NCBI GenBank assembly: GCA_934129745.1
Contig: CAKOWZ010000007.1
Location: 1 to 64,000, forward strand
Direction of reading: 5' to 3'
Source of the DNA: an uncultured Clostridia bacterium
GTDB taxonomy: Bacteria; Bacillota; Clostridia; TANB77; CAG-508
DNA: 64,000 nucleotides
The translations under genes and the position numbers were made by a program. The notes beneath the pieces were generated by a model. The model did not search any database, was not told the origin of the DNA, and saw only the letters and a list, made by a program, of their open reading frames with translations. Below are positions 9,278 through 17,681 of this stretch, in pieces (the first letter of the stretch is position 1; each line of letters begins with the position of its first letter).

Positions 9278-9356
9278 TAGGCGGATTTCGCTCCGCCCTA
9301 ATTAATTTGATGTTTTTAAGAAAAGCCACACTTTAATTTTGTGGCAAATTTCTTAA
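9278..9356 (-). other. Two hairpins in the rpmH-rnpA spacer
   Basis: taggcggatttcgctccgcc at 9278-9297 forms a GC-rich stem (GGCGGA/TCCGCC). At 9316-9356, arms ttaagaaa-gccac and gtggc-aaatttcttaa overlap the last codons of rpmH. In the minus direction both lie between the L34 and RNase P genes. They could reduce read-through so that much more L34 than RnpA is made, or serve as processing sites. Function is inferred. Confidence 0.6.
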
Positions 9357-9487
9357 GCACATATTTTTTTTCTTCCCTTTGCACGTCTAGCTTTTAAAAT
9401 GTTTCTTCCAGATCTTGTGCTCATTCTTTTTAAGAAACCGTGTTCTTTTTGTCTTTGTCTATTTTTTGGTTGGAATGTTCTTTTCAT
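9353..9487 (-). CDS. rpmH: 50S ribosomal protein L34
   Basis: This 44-residue, very basic ribosomal protein begins MKRTFQPKNRQRQKEHGF and continues with the conserved RMSTRSGRNILKARRAKGR. The start is set by a strong ribosome binding site (gggaggtg) ten bases upstream of the ATG. It is first in the leftward rpmH-rnpA-yidD-yidC-jag cluster beside the origin. The C-terminus ends KKICA, where most L34 proteins end near the lysine-rich stretch followed by LSA or similar. Confidence 0.97.
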   Translation of the reverse strand: MKRTFQPKNRQRQKEHGFLKRMSTRSGRNILKARRAKGRKKICA

Positions 9488-9564
9488 CTTATTTTGCACC
9501 TCCCTATGCGCTTTTTATAAATAACCATAATCGGAATATTTCAAAAAATTTTGTTAACGTTTCA

Positions 9565-9594
9565 ATTATACAACAGGATTTGCCATTATGTCAA
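9565..9594 (-). promoter_or_regulatory. Promoter of rpmH
   Basis: On the minus strand TTGACA (9594-9589) and TATAAT (9570-9565) are both perfect sigma-A hexamers, separated by 18 bp. They point at rpmH about 80 bp away. Confidence 0.85.
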
Positions 9595-9648
9595 TAGAAA
9601 AAATGAAAAAATAATGTTTCATTTTATTAATTTATTTTTCTTTTTCTA

Positions 9649-9677
9649 TTGACTAAAAGATGTGGTTTTGATATGAT
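9649..9677 (+). promoter_or_regulatory. Promoter of dnaA
   Basis: TTGACT at 9649-9654 and TATGAT at 9672-9677 are spaced by 17 bp and point to dnaA. The DnaA boxes at 9748-9799 lie downstream of the predicted start site, in the leader, where DnaA could repress its own transcription. It is back to back with the rpmH promoter. Confidence 0.8.
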
Positions 9678-9747
9678 AAACAAATAATAGGGCTGTATGG
9701 ATTTGCGCCATTATTTTATGACATTTTTCGACAGTTTTTTAAAAAAG

Positions 9748-9799
9748 TTATCCACAGTTGTGGACATTTATCAACATATGTGGATAACTCTGTGGATAA
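9748..9799. promoter_or_regulatory. DnaA-box cluster upstream of dnaA (oriC left part)
   Basis: Three perfect 9-mers of TTATCCACA or its complement occur at 9748-9756, 9779-9787 and 9791-9799. A weaker box (tgtggacat) lies at 9759-9767. This is the left half of a bipartite origin like that of Bacillus, with dnaA between the two clusters. Confidence 0.9.
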
Positions 9800-9844
9800 C
9801 TCATACACCCCAGTTATTTCAAGTATTTCGGAGGACAGGTAAAA

Positions 9845-11185
9845 ATGCAAAATGAAGCAAATGAACTTTTAACAAAAGCAAAAGAACTTTTAAAAAATGA
9901 AACAACAAAAATATCTTATGAAACATGGATAAAAAATCTTGAAATAAAAACTGCAGATAATGGTAATATTATTCTAGTTGCTTCTTCTAGTTTCCAGAAG
10001 GAAGCAATTTATTCACGTTATCATGACTTATTAATAAATACTTTTAATTATATTACTAATAAGGACTGCAATGTTTCTATTATTTCAAAAGACGAAATGG
10101 AATCTGATGATTCTATGTCTTCAGATTTTGGCTCTAATTTGGGTAATTCTAACCCAACATTAAATCCCAAATATACTTTTGATACATTTGTTGTTGGTAA
10201 TAATAATAGATTTGCACATGCTGCTGCATTAGCAGTTGCTGAAGCTCCTGCTACATCATATAATCCTTTGTTTTTATATGGTGGAGTTGGTCTTGGAAAA
10301 ACACACTTAATGCATGCAATTGGTAATTCTATTTTAAGAAAAAATAAAGATGCTAATATTCTATATGTTACATCTGAAAAATTTACAAATCAATTAATTA
10401 ACTCAATTAAAGACAATAGTAATGAACAATTCAGAAATAAACATAGAAATATTGATGTTTTATTAATTGATGATATTCAATTTATTGCTGGAAAAGAACG
10501 TGTTCAAGAAGAATTTTTCCATACTTTTAATGCTTTACATGAAAGTGGAAAACAGATTATTCTTTCTAGTGATAGGCCACCTAAAGATATTCAATTATTA
10601 GAGGACAGGCTAAAATCAAGGTTTGAATGGGGTCTTATTGCAGATATTCAAAGTCCAGATTATGAAACCCGTCTAGCTATTTTGAGAAAAAAAGCACAAT
10701 TAGACAATATTAATATTGATGATGAAATTCTTTCTAATATTGCAAATAAAATTGACACAAATATTAGAGAATTAGAAGGTACTTTAAATAAATTAATAGC
10801 AAAAGCATCATTAACAAATAGTCCTATTACTGCTGAAATGGCAGAAAAAGCAATTAATGATATTATTGCTCAACAAGAAAAAGTATTTTCTGCAGAATTT
10901 GTTCAAGAAACAGTTGCAAAATATTTCAATATTGATGCAAAAGATATTAGAGGTTCAAAAAGAAATAATGAAGTTGCTTTTCCTAGACAAATTGCTATGT
11001 ATCTTTGTAGAAAAGTTGCTCAAATGTCTTTACCTCAAATTGGAAAAGATTTTGGAAAAAGAGATCATACAACTGTAATGCATGCTTGTACTAAAATTGA
11101 ACAAGAGATAAAAGAGAATTTAAATACAAAATTGATTGTTGAAAGTGTTGAAAGCTTATTATTAGCTGACAATAAAAATGATTAA
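9845..11185 (+). CDS. dnaA: Chromosomal replication initiator protein DnaA
   Basis: DnaA is the AAA+ ATPase that binds DnaA boxes and opens the origin. The 446-residue protein has domain I (residues 1-85, beginning NEANELLTKAKELL), a short Ser/Asp-rich linker and the AAA+ core with NPLFLYGGVGLGKTHLMHAIG. LLIDDIQFIAGKE is the Walker B region. Domain IV carries the DnaA-box signature DHTTVMHACTKIE. A strong ribosome binding site (ggagga) sits 9 bases before the ATG. DnaA-box clusters flank the gene on both sides, as in other Firmicutes with a bipartite oriC. Confidence 0.98.
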   Translation: MQNEANELLTKAKELLKNETTKISYETWIKNLEIKTADNGNIILVASSSFQKEAIYSRYHDLLINTFNYITNKDCNVSIISKDEMESDDSMSSDFGSNLGNSNPTLNPKYTFDTFVVGNNNRFAHAAALAVAEAPATSYNPLFLYGGVGLGKTHLMHAIGNSILRKNKDANILYVTSEKFTNQLINSIKDNSNEQFRNKHRNIDVLLIDDIQFIAGKERVQEEFFHTFNALHESGKQIILSSDRPPKDIQLLEDRLKSRFEWGLIADIQSPDYETRLAILRKKAQLDNINIDDEILSNIANKIDTNIRELEGTLNKLIAKASLTNSPITAEMAEKAINDIIAQQEKVFSAEFVQETVAKYFNIDAKDIRGSKRNNEVAFPRQIAMYLCRKVAQMSLPQIGKDFGKRDHTTVMHACTKIEQEIKENLNTKLIVESVESLLLADNKND

Positions 11186-11320
11186 TTTAATTTTGATATA
11201 GTAACAAGTGTTTTTTATTAAATTTTTAATTTTAATTAAATAAATTTTAAAATTTTGATAAAAAATATTGTGAAAATTTATGAGGATAATTATAAAAAAT
11301 TTTGTGCAATGTTTTTTGAA
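11186..11320. other. AT-rich spacer after dnaA
   Basis: This stretch contains no gene and no DnaA box. It is nearly all A/T and leads into the right DnaA-box cluster. Confidence 0.5.
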
Positions 11321-11653
11321 TAATCCACAAAGTTATCCACATATTTATGTAAAACTGTGGATAACTTATACCGAACGCTGTATCTATATTGATTTCAGTT
11401 AAAACGACATTTTTCGACACGTTTTGTTTGGCGATTTTATGTTTGCTTTCGTGGCTTGTACTCCTTTTGTACCAACAGATTCAAGAGTTATCCACAGGGG
11501 GGTGTGGATAACGTGTGGATAAAATGTGGATAACTCAGTTATCCACAGGGTTACATAAAAAATGTGGATAACTTTCAAAGTTATCCACAGAGTTATCCAC
11601 ATCGGAACTCTTACGGGCACAAGGGTTTGACATAGTTATCCACATAATCCACA
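11321..11653. other. oriC right part: DnaA-box array
   Basis: At least eleven exact TTATCCACA 9-mers in either orientation lie here: 11333, 11356, 11488, 11503, 11514, 11525, 11539, 11563, 11581, 11593 and 11636 (left ends). Two TAATCCACA variants lie at 11321 and 11645. Several are spaced 11 bp apart (11503, 11514, 11525), which places them on the same helical face. Gene strand switches from mostly minus on the left to plus on the right around this site, consistent with the origin. Confidence 0.95.
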
Positions 11654-11707
11654 GGACCTACTACTACTACTACTAATATATATTATATTATATATATAAT
11701 ATATAGA
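11636..11707. promoter_or_regulatory. Basal unwinding region: DnaA boxes, DnaA-trio, AT-rich DUE
   Basis: Two directly abutting boxes (TTATCCACA at 11636-11644 and TAATCCACA at 11645-11653) are followed by a short GC-containing spacer. Six perfect CTA triplets follow at 11658-11675, and a run of about 30 bp made only of A and T comes after them. This order is the established Bacillus unwinding architecture, in which DnaA extends from the boxes onto the complementary TAG-type DnaA-trio strand to open the duplex. Confidence 0.88.
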
Positions 11708-11805
11708 GTAGAAATTTCAAAAAAATGAAAATTAAAAATGAATTAAATCATCAATTATTTTTAAATTATAAAATTTTAACTAAAATGAAAGGAATGTGAT
11801 TAATC

Positions 11806-12921
11806 ATGAAAATAATTTGTGATAAAGACAAAATACTTAAAGCTATTAATTCCGTAACTAAAGCGGTAGCTTCTAAAACAACAATGCCTATATTGGAAGG
11901 TATATTAATTCAAACAAATGATAAAGAAGTAAAATTAACTACTTATGATTTAGAAATTGGAATAGAATATATTATTGAAGCAGAAATTGAAGAACAAGGA
12001 GCAACAGTTGTTAATGCAATAATGTTTAGTGAAATTATAAGAAAACTTCCAGATACAGAAATAAAAATTTATATTAATGAAAACAATTTATTAGTAATTG
12101 AATGTGAAGGTTCTTTATATAAATTAGCAACTATGAATCCAAATGAATTTCCAGAATTGCCACAAATAAATGTTGAAAATACTATTGAATTAGAACAAAA
12201 TGCTTTAAAAGAGATGATTAGAAAAACAATATTTGCAGTAAGTACTGAAGAAAATAGACCTATTTTTACAGGTTGTTTATTTGAAGTTGTAGATAATAAA
12301 TTAAACTTAGTTGCTGTTGATGGATTTAGATTAGCTTGGAAAAGTAAATATTTACAAACTAAAGTAAATAATTTTTCAGCAGTAATTCCTGGAAGAACAT
12401 TAAATGAAATTAATAAAATTATTTTAGACAATTTTGATATGATAAAAATAGGAATTGCTAAAAATCAAGCTTTATTTGAAATGGAAAATTGTAAAATTGT
12501 GACAAGATTATTAGATGGAGAATTTTTGAATTATTCTAATGTAATACCAAGTATGTGGGATACAAGAATTAGAGTTAATAAAAATATTATGCAAAATTGT
12601 TTTGAGAGAGTAAGTTTAATTTCTTCTTCAAGTATTGAAAAAGAGAAAAAATATCCAGTAAAAGTTTCTATTGATATTGGGAAGGTTGTTATTTCTTGTA
12701 CAAATCAAACTGGAGATGCTAAAGAAGAAATGTTTGTTTCAACAGAAGGAAAAAATCTAGAAGCTGGATTTAATCCAAAATATTTTTTAGATGCTTTTAG
12801 AGCAATTGATGATGAAGAAGTATTTATTGACTTTGGTACAAGTATTTCTCCATGTATTATTAGACCTGTTGATAATGGAGATTATATTTATATGATTTTA
12901 CCTATAAGAATGAAAGATTAG
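11806..12921 (+). CDS. dnaN: DNA polymerase III beta sliding clamp
   Basis: DnaN forms the ring clamp that tethers the replicative polymerase. The 371-residue length and three repeated clamp domains are standard. Recognisable segments include TMPILEGILIQ near residue 27, ENRPIFTGCLFEV in the middle domain, and the C-terminal end YIYMILPIRMKD, equivalent to the conserved MPMRL region that lines the peptide-binding pocket. A ribosome binding site (aaaggaatg) precedes the ATG. The S4-domain gene often found between dnaN and recF in Firmicutes is missing here; recF follows after 30 bp. Confidence 0.97.
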   Translation: MKIICDKDKILKAINSVTKAVASKTTMPILEGILIQTNDKEVKLTTYDLEIGIEYIIEAEIEEQGATVVNAIMFSEIIRKLPDTEIKIYINENNLLVIECEGSLYKLATMNPNEFPELPQINVENTIELEQNALKEMIRKTIFAVSTEENRPIFTGCLFEVVDNKLNLVAVDGFRLAWKSKYLQTKVNNFSAVIPGRTLNEINKIILDNFDMIKIGIAKNQALFEMENCKIVTRLLDGEFLNYSNVIPSMWDTRIRVNKNIMQNCFERVSLISSSSIEKEKKYPVKVSIDIGKVVISCTNQTGDAKEEMFVSTEGKNLEAGFNPKYFLDAFRAIDDEEVFIDFGTSISPCIIRPVDNGDYIYMILPIRMKD

Positions 12922-12938
12922 TGGATAAGTTATCCACA
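12920..12938. promoter_or_regulatory. DnaA-box inverted pair between dnaN and recF
   Basis: A perfect box TTATCCACA lies at 12930-12938 and a one-mismatch inverted partner AGTGGATAA at 12920-12928, giving a palindrome around the dnaN stop codon. It lies outside the origin cluster, immediately before the recF ribosome binding site (aaggaac). Confidence 0.75.
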
Positions 12939-12951
12939 GATAAGGAACAAT

Positions 12952-14016
12952 ATGTTGATAACTAATTTGAAAATTCAGAATTTTAGAAATTATAATGAAT
13001 TAAATTTGGATTTTAATAATGGAATTAATGTAATATATGGGAATAATGCACAAGGAAAAACTAATATTTTAGAGGCTATTTTTCTTACTTCAATTGGAAA
13101 ATCTTTTAGAACAAATAAAGATAAAGAATTAATAAAAATGGGAGAAGATTTTGCTAAAATAGAAGTTGAATTTTCAAAGTCAGATAGAAATGGATCTATC
13201 AAAATTGAAATTTCTGATAAAAAAAATGTTTATTTAAATGGGGTAAAAATAAAAAAATTAAGTGAATTATTAGGAAATATGAATATTGTTATTTTTACTC
13301 CTGATGATATTAATATTTTAAAAAGTGGTCCTGCTCAAAGACGTAGGTTTTTGGATATTTTTATTAGTCAATTACGTCCAAATTATGTGTATTGTTTAAA
13401 TTTGTATTTAAAAGCTTTAGAACAAAAAAATAATTATTTAAAGCAAATTAAATTTGAAAATAAGTCAGAAGATTTTTTAGATATTTGGGATGAAAAACTT
13501 GCTGATTATGCAGAAAGGGTTTTTAAATACAGATTTGAATTTATTGAAAAATTAAAAAATAAAATAAAAGATGTACATAGTATTATTACAGAAAATAATG
13601 AAAACATTGAGATTGAATATGTTACTGATTTTACTAATAAAAATGAATTTTTGAATAAATTAAAAAATAATAGAAAATTAGATATTAGTAAAGGTTATTC
13701 AGGTAAAGGTGTTCATAGAGATGATTTTAATATTTATATAAATAAAAATTTAGTAAATATTTATGGGTCACAAGGGCAACATAGAACTGCTATTTTATCT
13801 TTAAAAATGGCTGAATTAAAAGTGATTTATGATGAAATTGGAGAAAATCCTATTTTATTATTAGATGATTTTATGTCTGAATTAGATGAAAAAAGAAGAA
13901 TTAATTTTCTTAGTAATATTAAGGATACACAAGTTTTAATAACATGTACTGATAAATTTGTACTTGAAAAAAATAAATTTAAATTATATAATGTAAAAAA
14001 TGGAAAAATTATTTGA
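12952..14016 (+). CDS. recF: DNA replication and repair protein RecF
   Basis: RecF is an SMC-like ATPase that helps load RecA at gaps. The 354-residue protein begins with the typical LKIQNFRNYNELNL. YGNNAQGKTNILEAI near residue 29 is the Walker A motif. The ABC-type signature region GSQGQHRTAILSLKMAE is near residue 263, and the Walker B motif PILLLDDFMSELD follows. All ATPase motifs are present. The gene lies in the usual position after dnaN. Confidence 0.96.
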   Translation: MLITNLKIQNFRNYNELNLDFNNGINVIYGNNAQGKTNILEAIFLTSIGKSFRTNKDKELIKMGEDFAKIEVEFSKSDRNGSIKIEISDKKNVYLNGVKIKKLSELLGNMNIVIFTPDDINILKSGPAQRRRFLDIFISQLRPNYVYCLNLYLKALEQKNNYLKQIKFENKSEDFLDIWDEKLADYAERVFKYRFEFIEKLKNKIKDVHSIITENNENIEIEYVTDFTNKNEFLNKLKNNRKLDISKGYSGKGVHRDDFNIYINKNLVNIYGSQGQHRTAILSLKMAELKVIYDEIGENPILLLDDFMSELDEKRRINFLSNIKDTQVLITCTDKFVLEKNKFKLYNVKNGKII

Positions 14017-14250
14017 TATTTATATTATAAATATTTATTATAATAATTTAAAATAATTATTTTATTGTTTTTTTATTATAATAAATAAAATATGTTTTAT
14101 TATAATTTTATAAATAAATATTAAATTAATAAAATATTAAAAATATTTTTAAATTATTTTTTTAATAAAATAATATATAAAAAAAAAATAATAAAAATAA
14201 TTAAAATTAATAAATAAAATATTAATTTTAATATAAATTATTTTACAAAG
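14017..14250. other. Near G/C-free spacer recF-gyrB
   Basis: Over about 230 bp only a couple of G residues and essentially no C occur until the gyrB leader. No gene, tRNA or clear hairpin with GC content is present. It may act as a bent or easily melted region or simply reflect extreme mutational bias. Confidence 0.8.
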
Positions 14251-14267
14251 AAAGGAAAAGATGTAGA

Positions 14268-16184
14268 ATGGAAAAGTTTGAACACGAGTATAATGCTGAG
14301 CAAATTCAGGTATTGGATGGTTTAGAGCATGTTAGAAAAAGACCTGGTATGTATATTGGTAGTGTTTCTATCAGGGGATTACATCATTTAGTGTATGAAA
14401 TTGTAGACAACTGTGTTGATGAAGCTTTGGCTGGTTATTGTACTCATATTAAAATAGAAATTGAACCAGGAAATATTATTTGTGTTGAAGATGATGGAAG
14501 AGGAATTCCTGTTGATATACATCCAAAAACTAAAATTTCTGCTGCTGAAACTGTTTATACACAATTAAATGCAGGTGGAAAATTTGGTGGAGATAGTGGA
14601 TATAAAGTGTCTGGAGGTCTTCATGGTGTTGGTGCTTCAGTTGTTAATGCCTTATCAACATGGGCTGAAGTTACGATTCAAAGAGATGGTGGAATTTTCC
14701 AAATGAAATTTGAAAGAGGTAAAACTGTACAACCATTAACAAGATTAGGTGATTCAAATAAAACAGGAACAAAGGTTAGATTTTTAGCAGATGATACAAT
14801 TTTTGAAACATTAGATTATGATTATCAAACATTAGAAAATAGATTTAGAGAGATGGCTTTTTTAACAAAGGGATTATCAATCAGTGTTGAAGATAAAAGA
14901 GGAGAAGAAGTAAAAAAAGCTAATTTTTGTTATGAAGGTGGATTAAACTCTTTTGTTGAATTTTTAAATAAAAATAAAGAAAAAATTAATCAACAACCTG
15001 TTTATATTGAAAAAAATGATGGAGAGGTTCCTGTTGAAATTGCATTTCAATATACTACATCATATTCAGAAAATATTTATTCTTTTGTAAATAATATTAA
15101 TACTGTTGAAGGTGGAACACATTTAGAAGGATTTAAAAGAGCTTTAACAAAAACATTTAATGATTATGCAAAATCTCATAATATATTAAAAGAAAAAGAT
15201 GGAAATTTACAAGGTGAAGATATAAGAGAAGGTATTACAGCTGTTATTTCAGTAAAAGTAAGAGAACCTCAATTTGAAGGACAAACTAAAACAAAATTAG
15301 GTAATAGTAATGTTACTGGAATAGTTCAAAGTTTAGTAAATGAAGCTTTGGGAAATTTTTTAGAAGAAAATCCTAATATTGCAAAAGCTATTTTGGAAAA
15401 ATGTGTAAGTGCTTCAAGAGCTAGGGAAGCAGCAAGAAAGGCAAGAGAGCTTGTTAGAAGAAAAAATGCTTTAGAATCAACAACTTTACCGGGAAAATTA
15501 GCAGATTGTAGTAGTAAAGTTCCAGGTGAATGCGAAGTATATATAGTTGAGGGAGATTCTGCAGGTGGAAGTGCTAAACAAGGAAGAGATAGAAAATTCC
15601 AAGCAATTTTGCCTTTATGGGGAAAAATGCTTAATGTTGAGAAATCAAGAGCTGATAAAATTTATAATAATGATAAATTACAACCAGTAATTTTAGCTGT
15701 TGGGGCTGGAATTGGAAATGATTTTGATATTACAAAAATTCGTTATGGTAAAGTAATAATTATGGCTGATGCTGATGTTGATGGTGCACATATTAGAACT
15801 TTATTATTAACATTTTTCTTTAGATATATGAGACCTTTAGTTGAAAATGGTAATGTTTATCTTGCTCAACCTCCTTTATATAAATTATCAAAAAGAGGTA
15901 TGAAAGATATTTATTGTTATACAGATGAAGAATTAACAGAAAATTTGGCTGCAATTGGGAAAGATAATTTAAATATTCAAAGATATAAAGGTTTAGGTGA
16001 AATGAATCCTGAACAATTATGGGAGACAACAATGAATCCTGAAACAAGAATTTTGGTTCAAGTTACTTTAGAAGATGCAATGAAGGCTGATGAGATATTC
16101 ACAATTTTAATGGGTGATGAAATTGCACCAAGAAGAGAATTTATAGAAGCTAATGCAAAATATGTTAAAAATTTGGATATTTAG
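14268..16184 (+). CDS. gyrB: DNA gyrase subunit B
   Basis: GyrB is the ATPase and TOPRIM subunit of gyrase, which adds negative supercoils. The 638-residue length matches Gram-positive GyrB. GLEHVRKRPGMYIGS near residue 18, DNCVDEALAG and the ATP-lid segment GGLHGVGASVVNALS mark the GHKL ATPase. EGDSAGGSAKQGRDR and the metal-binding DADVDGAHIRTLLLTFFFR form the TOPRIM domain. QRYKGLGEMNPEQLWETTM closes the C-terminal region. A ribosome binding site (aaagga) lies about 11 bases before the ATG. gyrA, normally next, is displaced by about 6 kb. Confidence 0.98.
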   Translation: MEKFEHEYNAEQIQVLDGLEHVRKRPGMYIGSVSIRGLHHLVYEIVDNCVDEALAGYCTHIKIEIEPGNIICVEDDGRGIPVDIHPKTKISAAETVYTQLNAGGKFGGDSGYKVSGGLHGVGASVVNALSTWAEVTIQRDGGIFQMKFERGKTVQPLTRLGDSNKTGTKVRFLADDTIFETLDYDYQTLENRFREMAFLTKGLSISVEDKRGEEVKKANFCYEGGLNSFVEFLNKNKEKINQQPVYIEKNDGEVPVEIAFQYTTSYSENIYSFVNNINTVEGGTHLEGFKRALTKTFNDYAKSHNILKEKDGNLQGEDIREGITAVISVKVREPQFEGQTKTKLGNSNVTGIVQSLVNEALGNFLEENPNIAKAILEKCVSASRAREAARKARELVRRKNALESTTLPGKLADCSSKVPGECEVYIVEGDSAGGSAKQGRDRKFQAILPLWGKMLNVEKSRADKIYNNDKLQPVILAVGAGIGNDFDITKIRYGKVIIMADADVDGAHIRTLLLTFFFRYMRPLVENGNVYLAQPPLYKLSKRGMKDIYCYTDEELTENLAAIGKDNLNIQRYKGLGEMNPEQLWETTMNPETRILVQVTLEDAMKADEIFTILMGDEIAPRREFIEANAKYVKNLDI

Positions 16185-16264
16185 TTTTATAAATAAATTA
16201 TTATTTTATTAATTTATTATTATGTTTTTTAATTTAATAAAATAATGTAAATAATTGTAAATAA

Positions 16265-16306
16265 TTCGAGGTATAATATATTAAAATATATTATACCTCG
16301 AATTAT
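16265..16306 (+). terminator. Terminator after gyrB
   Basis: An almost perfect palindrome with arms of about 19 bp (ttcgaggtataatatatt and its complement) lies 80 bp after gyrB. It would end gyrB transcription and could equally end a leftward transcript from the non-coding block to its right. Confidence 0.8.
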
Positions 16307-16720
16307 CGTATAAAGCTAATATTAATCTTCAGCTAAAACCAATATACATAGAGTATAACCTAATATATATTGCTATATAAATAAGCTAGTTACCACATAT
16401 ATTAATCAGTTGCTTGACTATAAATACACAATTAATAGCTAAATTCATCCAGACAGGGGACTATTATTAACCATTAGGATATATAAGAATAATCGTAACT
16501 CGAATATAATACCTATAATTTAACCATATAATTTATTAAGTTATATAGCTTACATACAAACATTATACTCTTCATCTCCGCAAAATACCAACCTAATTTT
16601 ATTAAGCCAATATTCAACTTTGACCAAACATTAAAAATCGTATAAACTTTTAATGCTCTTGGTTAAACTAATATTAACCTTATAGTATTATTATAATCAA
16701 TATTATTTTTTTTATACAAA
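16307..16720 (-). other. Non-coding block of unusual composition; candidate minus-strand RNA
   Basis: About 400 bp lack a credible reading frame, yet have more G/C than the flanking spacers. On the plus strand C clearly exceeds G, the reverse of the leading-strand genes around it. A possible minus-strand promoter (TTGTAT, 18 bp, TATAAT at 16719-16690) lies at its right end. The strong hairpin at 16265-16306 could terminate the transcript, giving about 380-420 nt. Inside are a long hairpin at 16622-16662 and the near-palindrome at 16538-16553. I could not match it to RNase P, tmRNA or SRP RNA by their conserved motifs. It could also be decayed coding DNA. Confidence 0.35.
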
Positions 16721-16980
16721 AAATTTAAAAAAATAAATATATTTAATAAAAGTAATATTAAAATAAATGTATAGATAAATATTATAAAAAAACAAAATAT
16801 GAAATAATGTAAAAAAAAAAATAAAAATATTTTTTGATTAATTCAAAATGTAAAAAAGTAAAATAAATTTGTACAATTTTGTGTGAAATATTTTTTTAAA
16901 ATTTAGTTTAGAAAAAATAATAAAGTATTTATCTGACAACCAACAAAAATAATTAAATAAAGCTAAAAAATAAAATGAAA
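16721..16980. other. AT-rich spacer before the secretion half-operon
   Basis: This stretch is almost entirely A/T with no gene and no convincing structure. It separates the non-coding block from the phased repeat array. Confidence 0.4.
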
Positions 16981-17030
16981 TGTCGAATTATGTCGAAATA
17001 TGTCATATTGTGTCAAAATGTGACGAACGA
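16981..17030. repeat. Five 10-bp-phased TGTC repeats (putative operator)
   Basis: Units begin at exactly 16981, 16991, 17001, 17011 and 17021: tgtcgaatta, tgtcgaaata, tgtcatattg, tgtcaaaatg and tgacgaacga. The period of 10 bp places each copy on nearly the same face of the helix. The array ends 6 bp before a consensus -35 hexamer, so a regulator binding cooperatively upstream of the secretion genes is the simplest reading. Confidence 0.75.
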
Positions 17031-17036
17031 AAATCC

Positions 17037-17070
17037 TTGACATTTCAATAAAAATATGCAAAAATATAGA
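17037..17070 (+). promoter_or_regulatory. Probable promoter of the TraC-VirB4-CpaE unit
   Basis: A perfect -35 box TTGACA lies at 17037-17042. No perfect -10 sits at 17 bp; AT-rich candidates (aaatat, tataga) lie 19-22 bp away. The weak -10 and the adjacent phased repeats suggest an activator-dependent promoter. Confidence 0.5.
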
Positions 17071-17110
17071 CATGAAAAATGAAGGTAAAAAGAAAGGTAG
17101 GTGACAAAAA

Positions 17111-17668
17111 GTTTTTAGTAAAAATATTTCTGTTCAAGAATGGCTTCCGATACAACAAATATTTGATAATGGAATTATAAAATTAAAAAATGAAAACTAT
17201 ATTAAAATAATACAAATAATACCAATAAATTTTAATTTGAAATCACAGCTAGAAAAAGAAGCTATATTAAATTCTTATAAAATTTTTTTAAAAACGTGTA
17301 ATTTTGATTTACAAATTTTAGTTCAGAGTAACAAAGAGGATTTATCTCATCATATTTCTAATATAAAAAATTCCACAAAAAAAGAAAATAAAAAATTAAA
17401 AGAAATTTCAGAAGAATATATTAAATATTTAAATCAATTAAATACAAAGAAAAAATCTGCAACAAAAAATTTTTATATAATTATAAGAAAAGAAAAAAAT
17501 AATATTAATAATAATGAAAATAATATTTTTGAAGAATTAAATGATAATTATTTAAAAATAAAAGATTCAATAACAAGATGTGGCAATATAGCAATTGACA
17601 TTAATAGCAGAGAACAATGTAAAAAGGTTTTATTTTCATTTTTCTATCCAAAAAGAGTGCTAAATTAG
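17111..17668 (+). CDS. TraC-like conjugation protein, no canonical start codon
   Basis: The open frame encodes about 185 residues reading ISVQEWLPIQQIFDNGIIKL, then IPINFNLKSQLEKEAILNSYK and FDLQILVQSNKED. This matches the TraC-type protein that commonly precedes VirB4 ATPases in Gram-positive and Patescibacteria conjugation clusters. It probably belongs to the inner-membrane ATPase complex. The frame opens right after a stop at 17102. A strong ribosome binding site (aaggtaggtga, 17094-17104) points at codon GTT at 17111, not at a start codon. The first in-frame ATT is at 17126, and no ATG/GTG/TTG gives a full-length product. The frame itself has no stop. Assignment rests on recognised sequence patterns, not a search. 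Confidence 0.6.
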   Translation, partial: VFSKNISVQEWLPIQQIFDNGIIKLKNENYIKIIQIIPINFNLKSQLEKEAILNSYKIFLKTCNFDLQILVQSNKEDLSHHISNIKNSTKKENKKLKEISEEYIKYLNQLNTKKKSATKNFYIIIRKEKNNINNNENNIFEELNDNYLKIKDSITRCGNIAIDINSREQCKKVLFSFFYPKRVLN

Positions 17669-17681
17669 GAGGTGATTATTA

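Noticed and set aside
11399..11620. A 73-codon minus-strand frame inside the origin
   Set aside because: It is built from repeated DnaA boxes (tgtggataa read as repeated LWIT-type peptides) and has no binding site.
16307..16720. RNase P RNA, tmRNA or SRP RNA in the non-coding block
   Set aside because: The conserved sequence blocks of these RNAs that I know were not found on either strand.
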